From the NCBI RefSeq assembly GCF_009295825.1, contig NZ_WHKF01000003.1, positions 372,001 through 436,000 on the forward strand: 64,000 bases of DNA, in the 5' to 3' direction. The notes beneath the pieces were generated by a model. It was not told the origin of the DNA. It made no database searches and worked only from the letters and a program-made list of their open reading frames with translations. Below, in pieces: positions 30,867 to 39,917 of the stretch. Every line of letters begins with the position of its first letter. The stretch's first letter is position 1. The stretch is from Marinifilum sp. N1E240 (GTDB taxonomy: Bacteria; Bacteroidota; Bacteroidia; Bacteroidales; Marinifilaceae). Both the position numbers and the translations under genes were made by a program.

Positions 30867-31850
30867 TTACAAAGTTAACTGATCGTTCCAAATTAATGCA
30901 GCCGATCCTAAAATTGCAGCATCTTCACCCAATTGAGAAGGTAATAAATCGATCTTATCTTTGTAAAGAAATAAGATGTTCTTTTCCATCGCCTCACGAA
31001 CCGGATCGAATAATAAATCTCCGGCTTTCGCCAAGCCTCCAAAAAAGAAAATTGCCCTCGGACTGGTTACCGATGCGACATTGGCTAAAGCCTCACCTAA
31101 CATTTTTCCCGTGTAGGCAAAAATCTCCATGGCTAACAAATCACCCTCGTTTGCTGCATCCGCAACCATTTTGGCTGTCAACTGATTGTATGGCACATCT
31201 CGCAAAGAACTATTCCCCATGTGCTTTGCCAGCATTTTATATGCTGTTCTTTTTACTCCTGTTGCCGACACATAAGTTTCCAAACATCCTCTTCGACCAC
31301 ATCCACATTCTCTTCCTCCCGGACGCATGATAATGTGTCCAACCTCACCTGCAAATCCATCGTGTCCATAAAGCAAATCGCCATTCACAACAATACCACT
31401 ACCTAAACCTGTTCCAAGAGTAATTACCATGAAATCACTCATGTCTTTTGCACCACCAAACATTCTTTCGCCCAAAGCTGCAGCATTGGCATCATTAGTT
31501 ACTTTAACCGGAACATTTAAGGCATTAGATAATGTCTCGGCAATTGGCAAACTGCCCTTCCAACGAAGGTTAGCTGCATCTTCTATTGTTCCTGTTCTGA
31601 AATTTGCATTTGGAGCACCAACACCTACGCCTATTAATTGAACAGGTTCACTTATCTTCTTTAATGCCTCTCCAATTTCAGCCAATAAATCCTTGCAATA
31701 ATCTTCAAATGTTTCTCTGGTTTGAGTTGGGATACTTCTAGCAGATAACGATTTTCCGCTATTGTCGATACATCCGAAAACGGTATTTGTACCTCCTATA
31801 TCTATTCCTAATGCAATTTTAATCATTATTTTCTCAATGTCTTTTCTCAC
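30867..31850 (-). CDS. ROK-family sugar kinase (glucokinase-like)
   Basis: Cytoplasmic kinase of 327 residues phosphorylating a hexose, probably glucose or an amino/acetyl-amino sugar, at O6. It has the ATP phosphate-binding loop ALGIDIGGTNTVFG, the ROK catalytic block VTNDANAAALGE and the zinc site RECGCGRRGCLETY (about 177-190), but no N-terminal HTH, so it is a kinase rather than a repressor. Met9 (31826) is a likely alternative start, giving MIKIALGIDIGG. It lies 57 bases upstream of galE and 47 downstream of the CBM9-like gene. The ROK regulator at 40104 shares the zinc motif but carries a DNA-binding domain. Confidence 0.9.
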   Translation of the reverse strand: MRKDIEKIMIKIALGIDIGGTNTVFGCIDNSGKSLSARSIPTQTRETFEDYCKDLLAEIGEALKKISEPVQLIGVGVGAPNANFRTGTIEDAANLRWKGSLPIAETLSNALNVPVKVTNDANAAALGERMFGGAKDMSDFMVITLGTGLGSGIVVNGDLLYGHDGFAGEVGHIIMRPGGRECGCGRRGCLETYVSATGVKRTAYKMLAKHMGNSSLRDVPYNQLTAKMVADAANEGDLLAMEIFAYTGKMLGEALANVASVTSPRAIFFFGGLAKAGDLLFDPVREAMEKNILFLYKDKIDLLPSQLGEDAAILGSAALIWNDQLTL

Positions 31851-31897
31851 TTTTGTTCAATACTTCAGAACAAGAGCTAAGTTCTCTTTAAGGCTAC

Positions 31898-32542
31898 TTA
31901 TTCTAAAATCAGTTTACCAAAGGATGATGGTATATGAAAATCAGGCTCTGGAACCTCTGGATTTACCCAAGAAATCCATCTCAATTCAGCCTCTTTCTGA
32001 TCAGCAGGTAACTTCATACAGTAGCCTCTATACAAGCCTGCTTCTAAAAGATTGTCTTTTAACAAACCTAAATTCTCTAATGAGGATAGATTGATAAAGC
32101 CTTCTACTACATATCCTTTCCCATTCTTAGATGCTTTTACCTCCATATTTTCGGCTGGCCATTCCCAATTAAAATCAAAATCCCGATAATAATTCGCTTT
32201 ATAATCCAGCACTCTTGCATGGGCATCCATCTCCAAACAGTAGTAAGGAGTTAAGTTCTCATCTTTTCTGAAAAATATTTCCACACGATCCGAGTCAACC
32301 ACTTCCATTTTATGGTTCTGATCAACAAATGTAAGTACATTTTTATCTTCTACATCGAATCTAAAATAAAATTTCTTATCGTCATGTAAAGCTCTAAATG
32401 ATGTAAGCGGAGCTTTAAACTCCTCCCAAGAATAGTTAAATTCGGTATTTACATTGGCCATATCCCATACAGGATGCATTTTATCTCCTGATATTTCCAA
32501 AATATCAGACTTAATTCTTTTTACGATATATTCCTTCATCAA
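31898..32542 (-). CDS. CBM9-like carbohydrate-binding protein without signal peptide
   Basis: A 214-residue protein resembling family 9-like carbohydrate-binding domains, a beta-sandwich usually attached to secreted enzymes. Typical stretches are FRALHDDKKFYFRFDVED, SDRVEIFFRKD, WPAENMEVKAS and ELRWISWVNPEVPEPDFH. It starts MMKEYIVKRIKSDILEISGD, with no hydrophobic leader, so it appears to be cytoplasmic or exported by another route. It is first in the unit with the ROK kinase and galE, just after a strong terminator that separates it from the NagB fusion gene. Function in the cytoplasm is unknown; the domain assignment is by motif only. Confidence 0.75.
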   Translation of the reverse strand: MMKEYIVKRIKSDILEISGDKMHPVWDMANVNTEFNYSWEEFKAPLTSFRALHDDKKFYFRFDVEDKNVLTFVDQNHKMEVVDSDRVEIFFRKDENLTPYYCLEMDAHARVLDYKANYYRDFDFNWEWPAENMEVKASKNGKGYVVEGFINLSSLENLGLLKDNLLEAGLYRGYCMKLPADQKEAELRWISWVNPEVPEPDFHIPSSFGKLILE

Positions 32543-32555
32543 CTAAGAAAAAAAA

Positions 32556-32583
32556 GGGCCGAAGGATAAGAATCCTCCGACCC
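32556..32583 (-). terminator. rho-independent terminator after the nagB fusion gene
   Basis: On the minus strand GGGTCGGAGGAT pairs with ATCCTTCGGCCC (12 pairs, two G-U) around TCTT, followed by eight T (32548-32555). It splits the amino-sugar genes from the CBM9/ROK kinase/galE unit, whose first gene starts 14 bases further on. Confidence 0.87.
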
Positions 32584-32604
32584 AGAGGTATTTATGTGTG
32601 GTAC

Positions 32605-34932
32605 TTAAAACGGATTTTCTTCAACTGCTTTTTCCAAGTCTTGTGCCATTGCAACGAACTCATCGGCAGTCATTTCTTTCATGTAAACCAAACCATGAGT
32701 AGCTCTTACCAATGGGTGATTGTTCTCGTAAAAGAAATTCTTACCTAATAACAATTGAATTTGCTTTAATTGTTGAACCCAAACCTTTTGAGTCAACTCA
32801 TTAAATTTGCCATCGTACTCGTAACTTGGGAAAGATGCATTTACCTGACTCATGTAACTTTCGGTAAATGAATTTTCCAATACATCTAATGCATTTAATG
32901 ATACTGGCACAATGGTATCAGCTTCAGCTGGATGATACTTAAACCAAACATTACGATAGCCAATAATTCGTAATTTCGACAAATCTTCTTCCTCTTTCCA
33001 CTCTTTAACAGCTCCTGCAATTGCTTGCAAAACTTTATAGTGAGTATCAGGACCACTTCCTTCAGGATCCATAGCCAAACTGATAATACTTGGCTTGTGC
33101 TTTCTAAATTCTTCCAAAACAGGAAGCATATCTCTATTCTTCTCAGGCAATTCTGTAAATACATCACCTTTGTAGAATCCAAGACGTAAATGATGAATAT
33201 TTTTAACCGGAGTTCCAAAGTGAGCCCAAACTAGCTCCTCTTCAAACTCACGAATCATTCCTTTCATTTTCTGAACCTCAGGAGAATTTTTTCCTCCATC
33301 GTAACTGCTTTCCAAATCGTTAATGATAAAAGCAATAGTTTCATTCAGGTGCTCTTTATTTTTAACTTTCCAGGTTTCAACAATAGAACGAATTACACGG
33401 TGGCAAAGACCTCTTCTCTTTCCATTAGCATTTCTTGCTGCAACAGAATTCAAAAAGTGATAAACATCCTTATCCCACTTCTTGCTATATCCAATCTCGA
33501 AGAAATCAGCATAATCCAACATTTGGATTGCACCATTGGCAATAAATTCCTGACACTCTTTCAATACACCAATAACGAATCCATTAGTTACGGCAGTAAA
33601 ACCAGAAGTAAGTACTGAAAAGTGAATATCATTACTTGCTGAACGCATCTGACGATTTGTATAAGGCATCATTCCCAACATGATATCATCGTGGTGAGGT
33701 CCTGTATGATAAATCACCTCATTGGTATCAGGTTTCATTCCTTTTTCCAACTTCCCTTTAATCGAATCGATAACTGTTTGAACAGTTCCTTCATTTAAAT
33801 TTGGAATTTGGCTAGTATATGGATCAGCTTTTAGATCTTCCATTGTTAAATGGTGACCATACTTATTTATCTTCTTACAAAGATCAATTACAGATCTTTC
33901 AGATTTAGCATGAGACCAATCTCCTTTTTTGTAAAACTGATCTACACTATCAGTCAACTTGCAAGCTGCACCTGTAGTCAGGTAAAAACGGCTATTTTTC
34001 TGACGTTGTAGAACCGAAGCAGGATAAACCGCATCTGGTTTACTTTCCAGTGAACCTTTTACAATATCCGCCTTTGCTTCTCCTGCCGCAAATATAATTG
34101 AAACAGCATCCGGGTCGTGAGTAATGGTATCCAATCCGATAGTAATTACCAAGCGGTTTCTCGATACCTCAATACCACCTAAGTCACCAGCAGCAACTGC
34201 TTGTGTTTCAAAATTGGTTTTGGTTAGTCTTGTTGTTGAATAATGATCCGAACCACGTGTGTTAAATGCAATGTGACCATCAGGTCCAATTCCTCCAAGG
34301 AAGAATCCAATTCCTCCCTTATCACGAATTTGCTGTTCGTAAGAAGTACACCAATTGTCAATCATGAAAATTGATTTTTGCTGCATTTCTTCTACAACGC
34401 TTGTCGCCTCGCGATAACGTAATGATAAGTCAATATTATAATCAGGGAAAACTTCCAAAAAGTGCTTGTTATCCACCAATGGAATTTCCTCAGAATTAAT
34501 AAGCAATGAATTGGATTTCTCCAAGCCAAAACCATCAATGTAGTATTTCATCACATAGTTGTAGAAACTATTGTGCTGACGTGGATCAATTGGGTAAAAT
34601 TCATCGATCTGAACAAACTGCAATCCTCTTAAATCAGGCTTAGCCATATTACCTAATCCGTATTGTCCACGGATATCCATACCTTTGGCATTGTTCCAGT
34701 TCTCTAAAAGATACTGCGTGTACTTGATAAAATACTCAGGTGTTTTACCTGTTGGCAAACTGATTACTCCCTGAGGATTTTGCTCTGCCCACTCCAAAAA
34801 TCGAAGTGAAGTCATTAAACCCAATTTTGGAAAATTATCAACTGTTACATAAGGTATTTGAGTTGTAATTTCCGGCACTCCTGATAAATCATGAAATGCT
34901 TGCTCTACTTTTGATGTAAATAATGTTCCCAT
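32605..34932 (-). CDS. nagB: glucosamine-6-phosphate deaminase-like (NagB) fused to PIG-L deacetylase-like domain
   Basis: A 775-residue two-part cytoplasmic enzyme. Residues about 25-330 are NagB/SugP-isomerase-like: SLPTGKTPEYF, QFVQIDEFYP (Asp110, the ring-opening base position) and FFLGGIGPDGHIAFN (Asp218, His220). Residues about 400-660 resemble PIG-L/LmbE zinc deacetylases, with the metal motif GPHHDDIML (413-416). Classical NagB is about 266 residues, so this is nearly three times longer. Where Escherichia coli NagB has catalytic Glu148 after HIAFN, this protein has Thr225. The fusion could deacetylate and then deaminate amino sugar phosphates, replacing NagA, which I do not see nearby; that is inference. 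It ends the unit starting upstream at the nucleotidyltransferase. Confidence 0.85.
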   Translation of the reverse strand: MGTLFTSKVEQAFHDLSGVPEITTQIPYVTVDNFPKLGLMTSLRFLEWAEQNPQGVISLPTGKTPEYFIKYTQYLLENWNNAKGMDIRGQYGLGNMAKPDLRGLQFVQIDEFYPIDPRQHNSFYNYVMKYYIDGFGLEKSNSLLINSEEIPLVDNKHFLEVFPDYNIDLSLRYREATSVVEEMQQKSIFMIDNWCTSYEQQIRDKGGIGFFLGGIGPDGHIAFNTRGSDHYSTTRLTKTNFETQAVAAGDLGGIEVSRNRLVITIGLDTITHDPDAVSIIFAAGEAKADIVKGSLESKPDAVYPASVLQRQKNSRFYLTTGAACKLTDSVDQFYKKGDWSHAKSERSVIDLCKKINKYGHHLTMEDLKADPYTSQIPNLNEGTVQTVIDSIKGKLEKGMKPDTNEVIYHTGPHHDDIMLGMMPYTNRQMRSASNDIHFSVLTSGFTAVTNGFVIGVLKECQEFIANGAIQMLDYADFFEIGYSKKWDKDVYHFLNSVAARNANGKRRGLCHRVIRSIVETWKVKNKEHLNETIAFIINDLESSYDGGKNSPEVQKMKGMIREFEEELVWAHFGTPVKNIHHLRLGFYKGDVFTELPEKNRDMLPVLEEFRKHKPSIISLAMDPEGSGPDTHYKVLQAIAGAVKEWKEEEDLSKLRIIGYRNVWFKYHPAEADTIVPVSLNALDVLENSFTESYMSQVNASFPSYEYDGKFNELTQKVWVQQLKQIQLLLGKNFFYENNHPLVRATHGLVYMKEMTADEFVAMAQDLEKAVEENPF

Positions 34933-35062
34933 TTTCTTTTTTATTTCTATAATCTCTAAACCTTACTCGTTTAAAACTCGCAGTTTTAATAGCAACTACC
35001 TGTTTTAAAATTCGCTACCACACGATTAAATACCGGGTCTGGTATCAGAAATAAAATTCTAA

Positions 35063-36166
35063 TTACACTGACAATTCTTTGCTATATTCAATAACCACTT
35101 GCTTCATTTGCTTGAACTGATCCTCCATACTTCTCAACAGTTTGTATTGAGCATGAGTTCTTATCAAGTTGTGCTGTGGCGATTTAATTTTATAATATTG
35201 ATCTCCGTTGATGTAATCCATCAAAAATCGAAGAACTTGTTCAAAAGTGATATATCTCGCAGAAAAAGCCAGATACTCCAACTCTGTATTGGTTAAAAAT
35301 AAGACTGTTTCTTCCAAATATCCTTTAGTATAAGCTTTGAATATTTCCATATCCATACTTACATTTTCCAGATTCTCATCATCTTCCAATCCTGTATTTG
35401 TGTAGGATCTCATAGCATCGCCATAATCGTTTAGTACGGTACTATTCAATACTGTATCTAAATCTATTACACACAAATCATTGCCATCCTTATCGAAAAG
35501 AATATTGTTGATTTTGGTATCATTATGAGTTACTCTTGAAGGAATTCTTCCATCCTCAACCAACTCCCAAAACTCAAGCATTTCAGTTCTTCTCTCCTCA
35601 ATCCAGGAAATCTCTTTGGCTAAATCTTCCTTTCTGTTCACAGGATCTGATTCTAAAATCTCATCCCATTGTTCAAAGCGAAATCGGATGTTGTGAAAAC
35701 CCGGTAGAATATCTACCAAAGGCTCTTTCATATCAGCTAACATTGCCTGAAATTTCCCTATTCCTTTTCCACCTGCATAAGCCAATTCCGGACTATCTGC
35801 TGATTCGTAGGTGATATTGTCCTTTATAAATAGGCAAAGTGTCCAAAAATCTCCCTTCTCATCCTGGAAGTATGGGTTACCATTCTCCACTTCAATAATT
35901 GTCATTGCCTCACGACTTGGATCCCCTCCAGCAATTTCAATTTTTGATTTAAGATGAGCCGATACTTTTTGGATATTCCTCATCATTCCGGGAACATCCT
36001 TAAAAATATTTTTATTTTTTCTCTGAAAAAGATAATCAGGATCGTCTTGAGCCTTGGTCTTCACCAAAAAAGTATCATTGATGAATCCCTCTCCCAATGG
36101 TTGAATGGTTTCAACCGTTCCTTCAGTCTTAAACTTCGATACTATTGTATATAAGTTCTTGTTCAT
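35063..36166 (-). CDS. APH-fold sugar kinase, NahK-like (N-acetylhexosamine 1-kinase candidate)
   Basis: A 367-residue phosphotransferase of the aminoglycoside-phosphotransferase/choline-kinase fold. It has the Brenner-type catalytic loop THNDTKINNILFD (about residue 213) and the metal-binding VIDLDTV (about 234). Length and this exact block resemble NahK, which phosphorylates GlcNAc/GalNAc at C1, rather than antibiotic kinases. Neighbours support this: a hexose permease upstream, a phosphohexomutase and sugar nucleotidyltransferase in the same series, and the NagB fusion downstream. So the likely job is making HexNAc-1-phosphate after import. An anomeric kinase for another sugar is the main alternative. 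Confidence 0.72.
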   Translation of the reverse strand: MNKNLYTIVSKFKTEGTVETIQPLGEGFINDTFLVKTKAQDDPDYLFQRKNKNIFKDVPGMMRNIQKVSAHLKSKIEIAGGDPSREAMTIIEVENGNPYFQDEKGDFWTLCLFIKDNITYESADSPELAYAGGKGIGKFQAMLADMKEPLVDILPGFHNIRFRFEQWDEILESDPVNRKEDLAKEISWIEERRTEMLEFWELVEDGRIPSRVTHNDTKINNILFDKDGNDLCVIDLDTVLNSTVLNDYGDAMRSYTNTGLEDDENLENVSMDMEIFKAYTKGYLEETVLFLTNTELEYLAFSARYITFEQVLRFLMDYINGDQYYKIKSPQHNLIRTHAQYKLLRSMEDQFKQMKQVVIEYSKELSV

Positions 36167-36202
36167 TTGATCTTAATAATTCTGGATGTGACAAAAGAAG
36201 AA

Positions 36203-36244
36203 TTCTGCAATTCCAATGGTATTACCAACATTACAATTGCAGAA
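36203..36244 (-). other. intercistronic stem-loop between permease and kinase genes
   Basis: TTCTGCAATT (36203-36212) and AATTGCAGAA (36235-36244) form a perfect 10-base stem. The 22-base loop contains a nested GGTATTACC. No T-tract follows. It may be a processing or stability element between the MFS gene and the kinase gene. Confidence 0.5.
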
Positions 36245-36253
36245 CTATATTCT

Positions 36254-37567
36254 TTATTTTCCTAATTCTGCACTTGTTTCATTACTATTTACACTACCTG
36301 GTTTCCAAGAGCGTATTTTATATCCCTTAACGGCATAGAAAAAGATGAACATGTAACATGGAACAACAACCCAATAGGCTTGTTGTGTGCTAAATACATC
36401 AGATAAACGTCCCCATATTAATGGTAAAATTGCACCACCCGAAATTGCCATTACCAATAAGGCTGAACCTGTATTGATAAAACTACCTAAACCAGATAGA
36501 GCAAGAGGCCAAATTGCAGGCCAAACCAAAGCGTTTGCCAATCCGAACATTGCTACAAAAATCACGGAAGTTATTCCTGAAGTGAATATTGCTCCAAATG
36601 CAAATAAAATACCTAAAACAGCAGATACTTTAAGAGCAAAACGCTGATCAATTACTTTAGGTATAAGTGTTACACCCAACAAATAACCAACAACCATTGT
36701 TACCATAGTGTATGATGTAAATGCTTTTGCCGTATCCAATTCGATACCTAATGAAAGTCCATAATTAATTATTGTATCACCAGCAATCACCTCGGCTCCT
36801 ACATAAAAGAACAACGCAAGAACTCCCAAAATAAGGTGAGGGAATGCCATAATTGAATTCTTCTTTTTCTCGCCATTTTCTGCTTTAGCATCTTCCTCAT
36901 TTGTTTCAATTTCAGGAAGTGGAGCCAAACGAACACCAATTCCCATCACAACCAAAACAATAGTCATTACAATATATGGATTGATAACTCTGGCAGCTAA
37001 TGAATCCAATGCAGCAACACGTGCAGTTGCATCCATTGCTTTCAAACTTTCAACAAAAGCATCGCCATCGTTAAGAATGTAATAAGCTAAAATTAGTGGA
37101 GCCATTGCGCCTGCAAACTTGTTACAGATACCTAAAATACTGATTCTTCTAGCAGCACTTTCTTTAGGACCAATAATGGTAACATAAGGGTTCGATGCTG
37201 TTTGCAATAATGCTAATCCGGTTCCCATTACGAACAATCCGGTTAAGAAAACACTAAAAGTTCTCGACATAGCTGCAGGAATAAATATCATCGTTCCAAT
37301 GGACATAACCAATAATCCGATCATCATACCATTTTTAAAGCCCGTTTTTTTCAAAACCCAGGCAGATGGTAAAGCCATAATCGTATAAGCGATATAAAAT
37401 GCAAATGCTACAAATAATGCCTGGAAATCGGTTAACTGACAAGCAATTTTCAAGTATGGAATTAAGATTCCATTCAACCAGGTTACAAAACCGAAAATAA
37501 AGAACAATGCTCCAATGATAATCATTGGTAGAATGAAGTTCTTAAATGAAGATTTAGAAGTACTCAT
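36254..37567 (-). CDS. FucP-type sugar/proton symporter (MFS), amino-sugar permease candidate
   Basis: Inner-membrane major-facilitator transporter of 437 residues with about 12 hydrophobic helices. It belongs to the fucose-galactose-glucose-GlcNAc (FHS/FucP) branch: FFIFGFVTWLNGILIPYLKI in helix 1 and GTGLALLQTASNPYVTIIGP in the helix 4-5 region are characteristic. A charged central loop (about residues 223-235, ETNEEDAKAENGEKKK) separates the halves. Placed between the phosphomutase and the NahK-like kinase, it probably brings a hexose or N-acetylhexosamine into the cytoplasm with protons, comparable to NagP. The precise substrate is inferred from context only. Confidence 0.88.
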   Translation of the reverse strand: MSTSKSSFKNFILPMIIIGALFFIFGFVTWLNGILIPYLKIACQLTDFQALFVAFAFYIAYTIMALPSAWVLKKTGFKNGMMIGLLVMSIGTMIFIPAAMSRTFSVFLTGLFVMGTGLALLQTASNPYVTIIGPKESAARRISILGICNKFAGAMAPLILAYYILNDGDAFVESLKAMDATARVAALDSLAARVINPYIVMTIVLVVMGIGVRLAPLPEIETNEEDAKAENGEKKKNSIMAFPHLILGVLALFFYVGAEVIAGDTIINYGLSLGIELDTAKAFTSYTMVTMVVGYLLGVTLIPKVIDQRFALKVSAVLGILFAFGAIFTSGITSVIFVAMFGLANALVWPAIWPLALSGLGSFINTGSALLVMAISGGAILPLIWGRLSDVFSTQQAYWVVVPCYMFIFFYAVKGYKIRSWKPGSVNSNETSAELGK

Positions 37568-37613
37568 ATTGGTTTAAGTTTTAAAAATCAATCTTTTACA
37601 ATAGATTATTTCG

Positions 37614-38993
37614 TTATTTTTTTATTTTAATCAACTGTTTTATACAGGCAACCAAATCATTGGCATATTCCTGAGTTTTAGCTTCAGAGTAAATGCGAAT
37701 AATTGGTTCTGTATTCGACTTTCTTAAATGAACCCATCCTTCCGGAAAAGTTATTTTAACACCATCGATAGTATTGCATGGATAATCAATAAATTTTCTT
37801 CTTATTTGCTCAAGAATTCCATTAAGATCACTTACGCCTTCCAATTGTATTTTATCTTTTACAATCTTGTGATCAGGATATTTAGCACGCAATTCGGAAG
37901 AAGTCATTTTAGATTTAGCTAAGTAGGTTAGAAATAAAGCTACTCCAACTAATGCATCTCTACCGTAGTGTAGCTCAGGATATATAACGCCACCATTTCC
38001 TTCCCCTCCAATCACAGCTAATTGCTTTTTCATTTCGTAAACAACATTTACTTCACCTACGGCTGATTCGAAAAATTCAACACCATGCTTTTCGGCAATC
38101 TCGCGCAAAGCCATTGTTGATGATAAATTTGCAGCAAGACTTCCCTTTTTATTTTCAAGAACATAATCAGCTATTGATACCAAAGTATACTCTTCTCCAA
38201 ATGGTTTTCCATTATCACAAACCATTGCCAAACGATCCACATCAGGATCGACAATAATTCCCAAATCCAAATTCTCATTCTTCACCAATTCAGAAATTTC
38301 TACAATATTTTCTGGAAGTGGTTCTGGGTTATGAGCAAAATTACCATCGGGATTACAGTTGATTTCTTTAATGTTTTTTACTCCAAGGGACTTTAACAAT
38401 TGAGGAATAGCAATACCTCCAACCGAGTTTACTGCATCAACAGCAATAGAAAAATTTGCTTCTTCGATCAACTTTGCATCAACCAAAGGTAAATTAAGAA
38501 TATGCTGAATGTGAGTCTCTAAGTAATCCTCGTTTAAGGAATATTTCCCTAAATCATCAACTTCATTGTATTTAAATTCCTGTTTTTCAACAAGATTTAA
38601 CAAATCCTTTCCATCCTGATCGTTAATAAACTCACCTTTATTATTTAGTAATTTTAAGGCGTTCCAATTCTTTGGATTATGACTTGCGGTGATAATAATT
38701 CCACCACCAGCTTTCATATCTACAACTGCCATTTCAACTGTAGGTGTAGAGGCTAAGCCTAAATCCACAACTTCAACTCCAACAGAAAGTAAGGCTCCTA
38801 CTACCAACTGGTTAACCATTTCGCCACTCATTCTGGCATCACGACCAATTACGATCTTTTTATTCGCTCCACTATTTTGAAGCCACATTCCAAATGCACC
38901 TGAAATACTAACAATGTCCATAGGAGTTAAGGCTTGTCCAGGACGACCTCCAATAGTTCCTCTAATTCCTGATATCGATTTTATTAATGTCAT
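37614..38993 (-). CDS. phosphohexomutase (GlmM / phosphoglucomutase family)
   Basis: Alpha-D-phosphohexomutase of 459 residues that moves phosphate between C1 and C6 of a hexose or hexosamine phosphate. It begins MTLIKSISGIRGTIGG; the phosphoserine loop is IITASHNPKNWNALK (Ser104), the magnesium loop VDPDVDRLAMV, the sugar-specificity loop VIGGEGNGGVIYP and the phosphate-binding loop LRKSNTEPIIRIYSEA. Size and start fit GlmM or archaeal-type bifunctional mutases. Beside a NahK-like C1 kinase and the NagB fusion, it could convert HexNAc-1-P to HexNAc-6-P for catabolism, rather than make peptidoglycan precursors. It is 12 bases from the nucleotidyltransferase gene and probably co-translated. 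Confidence 0.88.
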   Translation of the reverse strand: MTLIKSISGIRGTIGGRPGQALTPMDIVSISGAFGMWLQNSGANKKIVIGRDARMSGEMVNQLVVGALLSVGVEVVDLGLASTPTVEMAVVDMKAGGGIIITASHNPKNWNALKLLNNKGEFINDQDGKDLLNLVEKQEFKYNEVDDLGKYSLNEDYLETHIQHILNLPLVDAKLIEEANFSIAVDAVNSVGGIAIPQLLKSLGVKNIKEINCNPDGNFAHNPEPLPENIVEISELVKNENLDLGIIVDPDVDRLAMVCDNGKPFGEEYTLVSIADYVLENKKGSLAANLSSTMALREIAEKHGVEFFESAVGEVNVVYEMKKQLAVIGGEGNGGVIYPELHYGRDALVGVALFLTYLAKSKMTSSELRAKYPDHKIVKDKIQLEGVSDLNGILEQIRRKFIDYPCNTIDGVKITFPEGWVHLRKSNTEPIIRIYSEAKTQEYANDLVACIKQLIKIKK

Positions 38994-39005
38994 AGGTTCG
39001 TCCTC

Positions 39006-39908
39006 TTACTTATCCCAAAGTTTTGCTGGGTAAACTCCAGATTTAATGAGTGCTTCAATAGCTTTAATGGCCTTTTCTTTATCTTCTTTGTAGGTTACTC
39101 CAAACCATTGTGCATTTGATTTTAGCACTTTAAATTGTGCCTCATCATTACCAATAATTTCAGCTACTACTGATGGAATGTAGAATTCAGATTTCAACTG
39201 ATCTCCTTGTTCTTTTAGAAAATCTTTAAATTGATTTTCTAAATGCTCGAATAACTTTGGAGTAAATCCCCAAAAGTTCATCGACACCGTGGTTGATTCT
39301 TTTAATGGATACCATTTCTCATTCTCAAGGTATGCGATATCTTCAACTAGTTTTTCAATATGAGTACGTTCCACAATAGTAGTCAATTGCTCCTTATCAT
39401 TTGTAGAACAAACACCTCTTGAAACCGATCCGTTCTCAGAAATGGTATTCGCTAAACGATAACCAACCATGCAATTCTCAGCATCACTAATTGAATTGAT
39501 AAGGTAATCTGCTATTGTTTTAAAAGCTTCAACTCCGTAATAATCATCTGCATTAATCACTGCGAAAGGCTCATTAATACATTCCTTTGCCATAAGAATA
39601 GCATGACCAGTTCCCCATGGCTTTTCTCTATCTGGATGATATGAAAATCCTTCAGGCACATTAGCTAAATCCTGATTAACGTAATCTACCTCTATATTTC
39701 CCTGTAATTTTGAATTGTATAATTCTTTAAATTCCTTTTCGAAACTTTCACGAATAACAAAAACAATTTTTCCAAACCCTGCTTTAATTGCATCATGAAT
39801 TGAATAATCAATAATAGTTTCGTTTGATGGTCCGATAGGATCCATTTGCTTTAAGCCTCCATATCGACTTCCCATTCCCGCAGCTAATACCAATAATGTG
39901 GGTTTCAT
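39006..39908 (-). CDS. sugar-1-phosphate nucleotidyltransferase
   Basis: A 300-residue GT-A-like nucleotidyltransferase. The nucleotide-binding loop VLAAGMGSRYGGLKQMDPIG lies at the very N-terminus and the substrate block EKPWGTGHAILMA and metal-binding VINADDYYG follow. It would join UTP (or another NTP) to a sugar-1-phosphate. With the NahK-like kinase it forms the pair used for UDP-HexNAc salvage, and a galE lies 8 kb away in the same cluster. It starts the leftward unit: a clear Shine-Dalgarno AAAGGAG lies 10 bases ahead, and two large stem-loops occupy the leader. The acceptor sugar is not readable from sequence. Confidence 0.85.
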   Translation of the reverse strand: MKPTLLVLAAGMGSRYGGLKQMDPIGPSNETIIDYSIHDAIKAGFGKIVFVIRESFEKEFKELYNSKLQGNIEVDYVNQDLANVPEGFSYHPDREKPWGTGHAILMAKECINEPFAVINADDYYGVEAFKTIADYLINSISDAENCMVGYRLANTISENGSVSRGVCSTNDKEQLTTIVERTHIEKLVEDIAYLENEKWYPLKESTTVSMNFWGFTPKLFEHLENQFKDFLKEQGDQLKSEFYIPSVVAEIIGNDEAQFKVLKSNAQWFGVTYKEDKEKAIKAIEALIKSGVYPAKLWDK

Positions 39909-39917
39909 ATCAATCTT

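Noticed and set aside
30896-31330. 144-codon plus-strand ORF
   Set aside because: It is antisense to the ROK kinase, follows that gene's codon pattern and has no recognisable domain; a shadow frame.
35063-36166. aminoglycoside-resistance phosphotransferase
   Set aside because: Only the kinase fold is shared; the catalytic block and the amino-sugar neighbours fit a NahK-like sugar kinase much better.
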